Shown: positions 1 to 7,518 of the stretch, piece by piece
Layout of the letters: each line of letters begins with the position of its first letter
How positions within the stretch are numbered: position 1 is the first letter of the stretch
NCBI GenBank assembly: GCA_016401345.1
Contig: JAEACG010000005.1
Coordinates: forward strand, 124,001 to 188,000
Length of the DNA: 64,000 nt
Direction of reading: 5' to 3'
Source: Fictibacillus nanhaiensis
GTDB lineage: Bacteria; Bacillota; Bacilli; Bacillales; Fictibacillaceae
The notes under the pieces: model-generated
The model's database searches: none
The model's input: the letters and a program-made list of their open reading frames with translations, nothing else
What the model was told of the DNA's origin: nothing
Translations under genes and position numbers: made by a program

Positions 1-693
1 AATCACTTTAACCATTGCTTCTGTAATTTTGTTAACACCACCTACAGGATGGTACACCCCGTAAGCATGTTCCATATAAGAAAGAATCGTAAACGCACCA
101 GGGCATTCCCATGGAGACATCCCTAAGTATTTTGCTTGGAACGTAAACGCGAGTCGCAGCCTTTCATCAGAAAAATACGTTGAGAGTTGATCGTGCAATG
201 AATCGGTTATCGTTAACTTTGGCAGTGCTTTAATAAACTTAAACTGCAAATAATCCAACAGAGAGTCATGCTTATTTTGTAGAATGGGCATGAGCGCTTC
301 AAATTTTTCTTTTTCTTTCTTCATAAAACGTCTATAGCCTTCGCCGTTTCCAGGAAAGACTGTCTCAATATTCTTATACATCTCGGATTGGTCTGTTGTT
401 GAATCAATCGTTGCATCTTTAAATTTCAGTTGATACATTGGTTCAAGTTTTTTTAACTCGATATAATCTTCTAAGCGTCGATCCGCAAGCTGAAACATTT
501 CTTCCAAGATGTGAGGCATATTTAAAAAGGTCGGACCCCGATCAAACGTATAACCATCTTGATGAAAAGCAGAAGTACGCCCGCCGATAAACGGTTGTTT
601 TTCGTATACTGTCACTTGATATCCCTTACTGGCTAATAGCATGCCCGCTGTTAGACCACCAGGACCCGCACCAATTACAGCTACAGATTTCAT
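1..693 (-). CDS. Phytoene/diapophytoene desaturase-family FAD oxidoreductase (partial, C-terminus off the left edge)
   Basis: Only the first 231 codons are present; the frame runs open to base 1. The N-terminus is a Rossmann dinucleotide fold (VIGAGPGGLTAG), followed by a YEKQPFIGGR stretch and a DRGPTF motif, the usual start of CrtI/CrtN-type carotenoid desaturases that oxidise phytoene or diapophytoene with FAD. The ATG at 691-693 has a GAAGGTAGG ribosome site nine bases upstream. No carotenoid partner gene is visible, so pigment synthesis is inferred from family only. The upstream region carries direct repeats (726-754) that may be a promoter or operator. Other FAD amine-oxidase-type enzymes share this fold, so the exact substrate is open. 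Confidence 0.8.
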   Translation of the reverse strand, partial: MKSVAVIGAGPGGLTAGMLLASKGYQVTVYEKQPFIGGRTSAFHQDGYTFDRGPTFLNMPHILEEMFQLADRRLEDYIELKKLEPMYQLKFKDATIDSTTDQSEMYKNIETVFPGNGEGYRRFMKKEKEKFEALMPILQNKHDSLLDYLQFKFIKALPKLTITDSLHDQLSTYFSDERLRLAFTFQAKYLGMSPWECPGAFTILSYMEHAYGVYHPVGGVNKITEAMVKVI

Positions 694-725
694 ACATACA
701 TACCTACCTTCTACTTTTACAAACT

Positions 726-754
726 TTATACAAAATATTATACAAAAATTATAC
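726..754 (-). promoter_or_regulatory. TTATACAAAA direct repeats upstream of the desaturase gene
   Basis: On the plus strand TTATACAAAA occurs at 726-735 and 738-747 and TTATAC at 749-754, a 12/11-bp spacing that places copies on one face of the helix. Read on the minus strand each copy contains GTATAA(T), so they may be overlapping -10 boxes or a regulator site 33-61 bp before the start codon. Confidence 0.35.
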
Positions 755-937
755 GATGCGTGTTCTATGATTGGCAAATTTAAAAGATATAAAAAAGCAC
801 ACTCAAAATAGTTTCGTTGATGTGTGCTTCTTCACATATGATGTGTATGTAACTTCGACGTAAGAAATAGAAAACCTTCCCAAAAGTTTAAATAAAATAA
901 ACTTTAAACATAAAACATAAAATATAACAAATTACCA

Positions 938-966
938 AAAAAGCCTGTAGATTCTACAGGCTTTCT
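938..966 (-). terminator. Intrinsic terminator after the kinase/small-protein operon
   Basis: An 11-bp perfect stem (AAAGCCTGTAG / CTACAGGCTTT) with a 3-base loop is followed on the minus strand by six T residues. It lies just after the stop codon of the 56-residue gene. Confidence 0.85.
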
Positions 967-971
967 GAACA

Positions 972-1142
972 TCATTCTTTTGAATGTTTTTCTTTATGAT
1001 TAAGATAGTCTTCTTCTTCATTTTTTGGCTTTTTCTTTCTAGCTTGACGCACGATTAATATGACAATAATGACAACTAATAATAAGCTGACATTCAAGAA
1101 GCCTCCAAAAAACTTAAAGAGTTCAGACATAAAGTTATCCAT
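972..1142 (-). CDS. 56-residue single-pass membrane protein
   Basis: The frame encodes an amphipathic N-terminus (MDNFMSELFKFFGG), one hydrophobic segment at about residues 17-31 (LNVSLLLVVIIVILIV) and a highly charged tail (RQARKKKPKNEEEDY). The AGAGGTG ribosome site seven bases before the ATG is strong, and the stop is followed at once by a terminator. It begins 43 bp after the stop of the KinB-like kinase, so the two are probably cotranscribed. It may be a small accessory or regulator of the kinase, but that is only inferred from position. I do not recognise a family. Confidence 0.7.
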   Translation of the reverse strand: MDNFMSELFKFFGGFLNVSLLLVVIIVILIVRQARKKKPKNEEEDYLNHKEKHSKE

Positions 1143-1185
1143 GCTGCTTCACCTCTTCTCAGCATTTTCCCCCTTTTTACGGTTT

Positions 1186-2454
1186 TTAAACCGTTTCTCT
1201 ACTAAGAAGGTGAGTAAGAGGCAGTGTTATACTGACTTTCGTACCTTTACCTAACTTACTCGTATAATCTACTTTTCCACCCATTGATTCTATGATTCGC
1301 GTAGATACCATCGTTCCTAAACCGGTTCCTTGCTCTTTCGTGGAAAAGAAAAGTGAACCCACACGTGCAAGCTGTTCTTTCGTCATTCCTTTACCAGTAT
1401 CCCTCACAATAATCTTTACGCTGTCATCCTCTTCTATTAATTTTATAGTGACGCGCCCTTCTTTCGGTGTTGCCTCTACAGCATTTTTCAAAATATTTAT
1501 AAGTGCTTGTTTTAACTGATTGCGGTCCGTAGTTATGACAGCGTCTGATTCAATAGTGTGTGTGAGCGAAATTCCCTCCTTTAACGCATAAGGGTTTAAT
1601 AGAATGCTTAATTCCATTACTAATAAGGGAAGAGGGAATGTCTCAATCTTTTTAAATTCAGGTTTTGCAAAATTCAAGTAATCGCTAATAATATTTTCTG
1701 CTCTTCCTAGTTCACTTAGGATGAGTGGATAGTAATGCTTATGCCTCTCGTCTTCCCCTTCCATCAACTGAAGAAACCCTTTTACAACAGTTAGCGGATT
1801 ACGGACTTCATGTGCGATGGATGCTGCGAGCTCTCCAAGCGTATGCTGCTTCTCAGAACGTCGGATCTCATCTTTCATCAAGTTTCTTTCAATGACAGAT
1901 TCATTAAGAACAGCTGCGAAAACAACTGCTAAGATCTGAATCGTACCAAACACACCTATGTATAGTAATAATTTTTGATCAAACACTAAAAAATCCTGAT
2001 TAAAAGACAGATAGATCAACAGGATGATCAACTGAACAAGCGCTGGCCATGACCCTATTATAATTGAAAGATGAACCCTCTTCTTCGGGGTGGATTTCCA
2101 GAAGTATTTATAGATGAAAAAAGGGACTGAACAAGAAATTACTGCTACGATATACGCTAAGAACAGGGTTTCGCCACCCATAGCTGTTCTAGTCAGCATA
2201 AGAGCAGCTATCGTTATGATTCCAGACATCGGACCACCATAAAAAATAGACAGGACGACTGGAACATACCTTAGATCCCAGTACAGTGAAGAATCATAAT
2301 AGGCAAAATACATACAAAGCGATGCGGCCGAACCATATAATAAGCCTAAGAAATATGGTGACCTGCCTATTTTCCGATGTTCGAACAAAAAGCTATAGCT
2401 CAATACGGGCGCAAGAACAATTAAAACATGTAAAAGCAGCTTCTCAACAATCAT
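1186..2454 (-). CDS. KinB-like sporulation/phosphorelay membrane histidine kinase
   Basis: The 422-residue protein has about six hydrophobic segments in residues 1-190, resembling the 5TM sensor part of KinB, then a cytoplasmic HisKA domain with the phospho-acceptor box SIAHEVRNPLT and an HATPase domain with N-box NILKNAVEAT, G1 box DTGKGM and GTGLG lid. Length and plan match B. subtilis KinB (about 428), which feeds phosphate to Spo0F for sporulation entry. No response regulator lies next to it, as expected for an orphan phosphorelay kinase. The ATG has AAGGAG six bases upstream. Which Kin paralog it is cannot be settled here. Confidence 0.82.
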   Translation of the reverse strand: MIVEKLLLHVLIVLAPVLSYSFLFEHRKIGRSPYFLGLLYGSAASLCMYFAYYDSSLYWDLRYVPVVLSIFYGGPMSGIITIAALMLTRTAMGGETLFLAYIVAVISCSVPFFIYKYFWKSTPKKRVHLSIIIGSWPALVQLIILLIYLSFNQDFLVFDQKLLLYIGVFGTIQILAVVFAAVLNESVIERNLMKDEIRRSEKQHTLGELAASIAHEVRNPLTVVKGFLQLMEGEDERHKHYYPLILSELGRAENIISDYLNFAKPEFKKIETFPLPLLVMELSILLNPYALKEGISLTHTIESDAVITTDRNQLKQALINILKNAVEATPKEGRVTIKLIEEDDSVKIIVRDTGKGMTKEQLARVGSLFFSTKEQGTGLGTMVSTRIIESMGGKVDYTSKLGKGTKVSITLPLTHLLSRETV

Positions 2455-2498
2455 TCTATACTCCTTAGTCCGAGTGTCTTATGTTCTATCAATACGAC

Positions 2499-2535
2499 AA
2501 AAAAAGGGCAATTCCTTCAAGAATCGCCCTTTTGT
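2499..2535 (-). terminator. Intrinsic terminator after the ABC exporter operon
   Basis: AAAAGGGCGATTC pairs with GAATTGCCCTTTT around a 6-base loop and runs into a T tract on the minus strand, 38 bp after the stop of the second exporter gene. Confidence 0.85.
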
Positions 2536-2572
2536 TATGACTAAAGTCTCATTCACCAATCATATTCACTTA

Positions 2573-4372
2573 TCATGCATCTTGTTTTAATTGACTGTGA
2601 TAGAGAGAATAATAGAATTTCTTGTTTTTTAGCAGCTCTCCGTGTGTCCCTTTTTCTAGGATACCACCATCGTAAAGGACTAAAATTTGATCAGCCTGTT
2701 GAATCGTGTTCAATCGATGTGCGATCACAAAGCTCGTTCTACCCTGCATAAGACGCTGCAGGGCTTCTTGTATCTTCATCTCAGTAATCGTATCAATGGA
2801 GCTAGTCGCTTCATCTAAAATCAGTAAAGACGGATCTGCCAATATCGCTCTTGCGATAGATAAAAGCTGTTTTTGTCCCTGACTAATGCCGCTGCCTTCT
2901 TGGTTCAGTATCGTTCGATAACCTTTAGGCAGCTTCTGAACGAAAGAATGAGCATTCGCTAGTTTTGCAGCATTCACTACTTCTTCATCCGTCGCATTCA
3001 ACCGTCCATACCGAATATTCTCAAGGATTGTTCCCTCAAACAAAAAAGAATCTTGAAGAACAAACCCCATATGACTACGGAGCGAGTTTCTTTTCACTTT
3101 TTTAATGTCATGTCCATCGATTAAGATCTGACCACTATCGCTTTCATAAAACCTAGAAAGCAGATTTACGATGGTAGTTTTTCCTGCACCAGTCGGCCCC
3201 ACCAAGGCAACCGTCTCTCCCTCTTTCACAGAAAAACTCAATCCACTCACGGTTTTTTCATCCTTTTCATAAGAGAACGAAACATCTTTAAATTCTACTT
3301 TTCCTTTTACAGAAGGCAGTTCAGCAGCCCCGTTTTCATCCTTCTCTTCTTGTGATTCATCAAGGATTTCAAAGACTCTCTCTGCTCCAGCAACCGCAGA
3401 AAGTAACGTATTAAATTGGTTGGCTAAATCATTGAGTGGTCTCGTAAATTGTCTCGAATACTCAACAAATATAACGATTACACCGATGGAAACTTTTCCC
3501 TCTAGAGCAAGCATGCCACCGATTCCAGCAATTAATGCAAAGCTTCCATTGTTGAGCACGTTCATCAATTTCGGTATAAAACCGGAGAAGGTCTGCGCCC
3601 AATAACCAGACTCTCTCAACCGCTCATTCTTAGCCATAAATTCTTCCATTACTCTTTTTTCCTGTGAGAACGATTTTACGATACGCTGACCAGAAGTGAT
3701 CTCTTCGATATATCCATTGATCTCACCCAGATTTCTTTGCTGCTCTTTAAACCGCGCACCTGTTCTTTTTGTAATCCACTTTAAACCAAAGAACATGAGT
3801 GGAACGATAGATAAAGAGATCAGCGTTAGTATGGGACTTAAATAGATCATGACACCGACTGTTCCAACAAGGGTGAGTATGCTTGAGAATACTTGAATAA
3901 ACGAACTGTTCAACGTGGAACTGACATTTTCTATATCATTCGTCACCCGGCTCATCAGTTCACCATGTTGCCGTTTATCAAAAAAGGAAATCGATAATCG
4001 ATGAAACTGGCTAAACAGATCGTTTCTCATTCTTAATACGGTATCTTGTGCGATGCCGATCATCCAATAGTTTTGCAGCCAAGTCGAAAGAGATTGACCT
4101 ACAAATACAAAGATAAGACCGAATAAAAGTTTGTTTAATCCATCTATATTTTCTTTTACGATATACGAATCTATAGCCATACCGATCAAAAAAGGACCGA
4201 GTAAGCTTAAAGCCGAGCTTATGATGACCATGAGCAACACTAGACTCAGAAGGAATTTTTGATCAGAAAAATAACTTCCGATCCGTTTGATCGTACTTGC
4301 CCAATTTTTAGGTTTTACTTTTTTTCCAAATAAATGATTATGTGGATGAGGTCTGTTTGAATCCTTTGACAT
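2573..4372 (-). CDS. yfiC: ABC exporter half-transporter, YfiC type (catalytic NBD subunit)
   Basis: This 599-residue protein has six membrane segments (about residues 40-310) fused to an ABC ATPase domain: Walker A GPTGAGKT, Walker B LLILDEATSS with the catalytic Glu, and H-loop AHRLNT. Its signature is ISQGQ rather than LSGGQ. With the upstream partner it forms a type IV heterodimeric multidrug/lipid-type exporter (B. subtilis YfiBC, LmrCD, BmrCD class). I prefer the ATG at 4372, which has GGAGG nine bases upstream; a longer TTG-initiated frame to 4393 would begin inside that ribosome site. The gene overlaps yfiB by 35 bases, implying translational coupling. Substrate unknown. Confidence 0.88.
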   Translation of the reverse strand: MSKDSNRPHPHNHLFGKKVKPKNWASTIKRIGSYFSDQKFLLSLVLLMVIISSALSLLGPFLIGMAIDSYIVKENIDGLNKLLFGLIFVFVGQSLSTWLQNYWMIGIAQDTVLRMRNDLFSQFHRLSISFFDKRQHGELMSRVTNDIENVSSTLNSSFIQVFSSILTLVGTVGVMIYLSPILTLISLSIVPLMFFGLKWITKRTGARFKEQQRNLGEINGYIEEITSGQRIVKSFSQEKRVMEEFMAKNERLRESGYWAQTFSGFIPKLMNVLNNGSFALIAGIGGMLALEGKVSIGVIVIFVEYSRQFTRPLNDLANQFNTLLSAVAGAERVFEILDESQEEKDENGAAELPSVKGKVEFKDVSFSYEKDEKTVSGLSFSVKEGETVALVGPTGAGKTTIVNLLSRFYESDSGQILIDGHDIKKVKRNSLRSHMGFVLQDSFLFEGTILENIRYGRLNATDEEVVNAAKLANAHSFVQKLPKGYRTILNQEGSGISQGQKQLLSIARAILADPSLLILDEATSSIDTITEMKIQEALQRLMQGRTSFVIAHRLNTIQQADQILVLYDGGILEKGTHGELLKNKKFYYSLYHSQLKQDA

Positions 4373-6095
4373 GCTGAAAGTCCTCCTCCCCAAACTGTGA
4401 TTGAACGATTTTTACATACAATGGTGAGGTATTCATCAATTCTGTATGTGTTCCCCATGCCTCAACTGCTCCGTCGTCTAAGAGCAGAATATGATCCGCT
4501 TCCATCGCAGTACTGATTTTTTGCGTAATAATAAATGTAGTGCACGAGTATGTTTTTAGCGCTCTTAACAGCTTTGCTTCCGTTTTCAAATCCAATGCAC
4601 TCGTACTATCATCCAGCATGAGTATCTTCGGTTTGCGAAGTAGTGCTCTTGCGATAGACAAACGCTGTTTCTGTCCACCAGAGAGGTTGACACCACGCTG
4701 ACCCACTCGGGTATCATACTGATTCGGCAATTTTTCTACAGTCTCATGAATTTGTGCATCGACAGCCGCTGATACAACTTCATCAAAAGTGGCTCCCTCT
4801 TTTCCCCAGCCAATATTCTCTGAGATAGACCCAGTAAAAAGAACGGCTTCTTGAGGGACAACACCGATTGCTTTTCGAAGCGTTTCAATCGGATAGTTCT
4901 TTACATTTATCCCATCAACAAGTACTTCACCTTCTGTTACATCATAAAGCCTAGGTACGAGTTGAAAGAGTGAAGTCTTACCAGAACCTGTTGAACCAAG
5001 AATCGCTAACGTCTGTCCTGGATTTACAGAAAAAGTGAGATTTCGAAGAACAGGTATATCACTTTCTGGATAGTGGAAAGAAACATTCTTAAATTCGACT
5101 AATCCGTCACTTATCGCTAAAGATTGGTCTGTATCCTGAGATTCAACTAAGTCAATCTCTGTATCAAGCACTTCTCCTATTCGCTGTGCAGATGCTTTTG
5201 CACGGGAGAAAGCCATAATAATAAACGATATAATCGTCAGTACAGAGGAAATACGGAATGAGTAGTTTACGATCGCTACCACTTCTCCTACCTCAATTGA
5301 CCCCATACTAACCTGTCTGCTGCCGAACCAAAGGATGAACAAAATCCCAATATTCATGACAAACAATAAGACAGGAATTGATACCTCAATTAAGCGAAGA
5401 GATGAGACTGTCTTTTCCTTCAATTCTCCGCTCGCTTGTTCAAAGCGATTTTTCTCGAAATCTCTTCGTAAAAAAGCTTTGATCAGACGCATTCCCATCA
5501 GATTTTCACGCATCACACGATTCACGCCATCTAGCTTGTCTTGAACATCCCTAAACATACTGCCCGCAGTCTGGAGAACCCATTTTAAGAAAAATAACAA
5601 GAACGGTAATAAAACAACTAGCACTAGAGCCAGTTTCCAGTTCACGATTAAAGACATGATCACGCCCCCTGCTAGTAACAGAGGTGCTCTAAGCATGATC
5701 CGCAAGCTCATAAATACTGTATTCTGAAGTTGTGTCACATCATTTGTCATTCGTGTTATTAACGATGAGGCAGGGAACTTATTGAAATTCACAAAAGAAA
5801 AAGACTGCACCTTCTCAAAAACACGCCGTCTAATATCAAAACCATAGTTCTGACTAACATGTGCTGAGAAGAATGAATTCGCAATGCCGGCTGCAAATGC
5901 TACTAGAGCAAGCCCAAACATGACAGCTCCCCAATACTTAACAACGCTTAAATCACTTTTTAAGATACCGTCATCAATAATTTTCGCCATAATTAACGGC
6001 TGCAGAAGTTCAACTCCAAGTTCAGTTAACGTTAAAAAAAGAGCAACACCTATCGCGACACGGTACGCTTTTAAATACGAAAATACTTTCCACAT
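4338..6095 (-). CDS. yfiB: ABC exporter half-transporter, YfiB type (degenerate NBD subunit)
   Basis: The 585-residue protein has six membrane segments and an ABC domain with Walker A GSTGSGKT and an intact LSGGQ signature, but Walker B ends ILMLDDS, with Asp where the catalytic Glu should be, and the H-loop His is Gln (IITQKIS). Paired with the ISQGQ signature of YfiC this gives one degenerate and one consensus ATP site, the hallmark of heterodimeric exporters. It is the first gene of a two-gene operon. The ATG at 6095 follows a GGGGGAT ribosome site. Role as a drug or metabolite exporter is inferred from family. Confidence 0.88.
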   Translation of the reverse strand: MWKVFSYLKAYRVAIGVALFLTLTELGVELLQPLIMAKIIDDGILKSDLSVVKYWGAVMFGLALVAFAAGIANSFFSAHVSQNYGFDIRRRVFEKVQSFSFVNFNKFPASSLITRMTNDVTQLQNTVFMSLRIMLRAPLLLAGGVIMSLIVNWKLALVLVVLLPFLLFFLKWVLQTAGSMFRDVQDKLDGVNRVMRENLMGMRLIKAFLRRDFEKNRFEQASGELKEKTVSSLRLIEVSIPVLLFVMNIGILFILWFGSRQVSMGSIEVGEVVAIVNYSFRISSVLTIISFIIMAFSRAKASAQRIGEVLDTEIDLVESQDTDQSLAISDGLVEFKNVSFHYPESDIPVLRNLTFSVNPGQTLAILGSTGSGKTSLFQLVPRLYDVTEGEVLVDGINVKNYPIETLRKAIGVVPQEAVLFTGSISENIGWGKEGATFDEVVSAAVDAQIHETVEKLPNQYDTRVGQRGVNLSGGQKQRLSIARALLRKPKILMLDDSTSALDLKTEAKLLRALKTYSCTTFIITQKISTAMEADHILLLDDGAVEAWGTHTELMNTSPLYVKIVQSQFGEEDFQHVKGFKQTSST

Positions 6096-6215
6096 AATTT
6101 ATCCCCCGAACATTACCGATGTTTAACAAACTTAACCATCTATCATTATATTATCCTTTTTCTTAAAAATATTTAACTATTTCGACTTCTTATCCTATTT
6201 TTTTCTAAATGAAAA

Positions 6216-6240
6216 ACCCGCCAATATGCTTAGCGAGTCT
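6216..6240 (-). terminator. Terminator overlapping the CDF stop codon
   Basis: ACTCGC and GCGGGT pair across an 11-base loop containing the TAA stop, followed by a T run on the minus strand. Confidence 0.6.
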
Positions 6241-7228
6241 TCTCCACCTTATCTTCTTTTCCGTTCACTTCAATTTCTGCTTTCTTTGGCCATGTTTTTA
6301 CATGGTCAGTTTCTAAAATCCCCATTGTAACATCACCAATGTCGGTATCTTCTAAAAGCTTATCTCTCACCCGATACTTAATATCATCAGCATCAGCCAA
6401 AGTAAATCCTTCTTTTAATTCAATATAGCTTTCTACGTGATACCTTCTACCTTCTTGTAGGATTCTTAGCTCTTTTATGTCCACGACATCTTGGTCTGAA
6501 AGAATCACATTCGCAATTCGATCTTCAACGACTTTTGGTGCAGCAACACCAATCAGCCCTCGTGTGTTTTCAATCCCTAACTTAAAAGCTACAACAACGA
6601 GCAGAATTCCAATCAATAATGTTCCGATACCATCCAATATATACGCGCCTGTTAAGTCTGCCAACACGATAGATATGAGAGCTAACAAAGCACCAGAAGT
6701 TGCGATTAAATCTTCATAAAATACTAAGCGGGTTGGTGGTGCGGCTAAACCAACATTCTTAAAAGATTCCTTTACGATCCCGAATCCTTTTGCATCACTT
6801 CTTGTCTCGTGAACAATCTCCTTCATCGCCTTTATGAGGATAAAGCCATCAACTAAGATCGCTAGTATCATAATTGATATATTCAATAATAGATTCGTTG
6901 AAGACTGTGGATTCTGTATGAGTTTCCAACCTTTTAATATCGTTTCATATGCCATGATCGAAACTACGATAACAGCTACCAGTACGAACAAATTCACAAC
7001 ACGGCCAAACCCTGCTGGAAATCGTTTAGTCGGTTCTTTTTCAGAAAGAGCACTTCCGAAAAATACAAATGCCTGGTTTAATGCATCTGCAGCCGAGTGC
7101 AGAGTTGTTGCAAACATAGCACCACTTCCACTGACTGCGGCAGCAATCCCTTTTGCAATAGCAAGTACTGTGTTTCCTAATGCGGCAATGCCAGACGACT
7201 TATTTCCTTTTTTAAGTAGTTCAATCAA
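6230..7228 (-). CDS. Cation diffusion facilitator (CDF) family metal transporter
   Basis: The protein has the CDF plan: six hydrophobic segments, an HSAAD (HxxxD) metal-site motif in the second membrane helix, and a C-terminal cytoplasmic domain (about residues 225-310) of the kind that senses metal. CDF proteins exchange Zn2+, Co2+, Fe2+ or Mn2+ for protons. I chose the TTG at 7226-7228 because GGAGG lies seven bases upstream; a GTG at 7261 gives 11 more residues but has no ribosome site. It stands alone. The upstream gap contains a structured repeat (7294-7405) in opposite orientation. Metal specificity cannot be read from the sequence. Confidence 0.82.
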   Translation of the reverse strand: MIELLKKGNKSSGIAALGNTVLAIAKGIAAAVSGSGAMFATTLHSAADALNQAFVFFGSALSEKEPTKRFPAGFGRVVNLFVLVAVIVVSIMAYETILKGWKLIQNPQSSTNLLLNISIMILAILVDGFILIKAMKEIVHETRSDAKGFGIVKESFKNVGLAAPPTRLVFYEDLIATSGALLALISIVLADLTGAYILDGIGTLLIGILLVVVAFKLGIENTRGLIGVAAPKVVEDRIANVILSDQDVVDIKELRILQEGRRYHVESYIELKEGFTLADADDIKYRVRDKLLEDTDIGDVTMGILETDHVKTWPKKAEIEVNGKEDKVEKTR

Positions 7229-7293
7229 AGGTCTGCCTCCACTCTTGTTTTGTTTTTTCACATAAAAAAATAGTCAGGTATTTCATTTATCCT

Positions 7294-7405
7294 TATTGAC
7301 TACGTGAGCGAAACGTATTGCGTGTCCACATCAATAGCTAATTGGGTTAGGAAGCTTTTGCCTCTCCTTAGAAAGCAAGTATCTGGATACGGGAACAATA
7401 CTTCC
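7294..7405 (+). repeat. Structured repeat unit C, related to the tandem units at 52.0-52.3 kb
   Basis: Read on the plus strand, the unit opens with a hairpin TACGT-GAGCGAA-ACGTA (7301-7317), whose seven-base loop is identical to that of unit B near 52.13 kb while the stem differs by compensating changes. It then shares a CGTGT..CA.AT..AATAGC stretch with unit B and ends with a GGGAAC motif like that of unit A, flanked by an AAGTAT/ATACTT stem (7377-7403). A 43-codon frame on the minus strand (7300-7431) and an open plus-strand frame also cross it; neither has a convincing ribosome site. I interpret it as a dispersed DNA/RNA element rather than a gene. Confidence 0.5.
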
Positions 7406-7477
7406 AAAAACAACAAAGGATATGAAAACATCTTTTTAATAAGAATTCCTGTAATGCTTCTTATTTAAACCACAATA

Positions 7478-7508
7478 AAAAAACAGGCTGCTATAAACAG
7501 CCTGTTCA
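7478..7508 (-). terminator. Intrinsic terminator after the AlsT-type symporter
   Basis: AACAGGCTG / CAGCCTGTT with a 7-base loop and a T run on the minus strand, directly after the symporter stop codon. Confidence 0.88.
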
Positions 7509-7518
7509 TAATTGTTCA

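Noticed and set aside
7226-7261. GTG at 7261 as the CDF start
   Set aside because: It has no ribosome site, while the TTG at 7228 has GGAGG at ideal spacing; kept only as an alternative.
7270-7440. Metal riboswitch (yybP-ykoY or NiCo type) for the CDF transporter
   Set aside because: None of the conserved core motifs of these riboswitches could be found, and the structured element is best read on the opposite strand.
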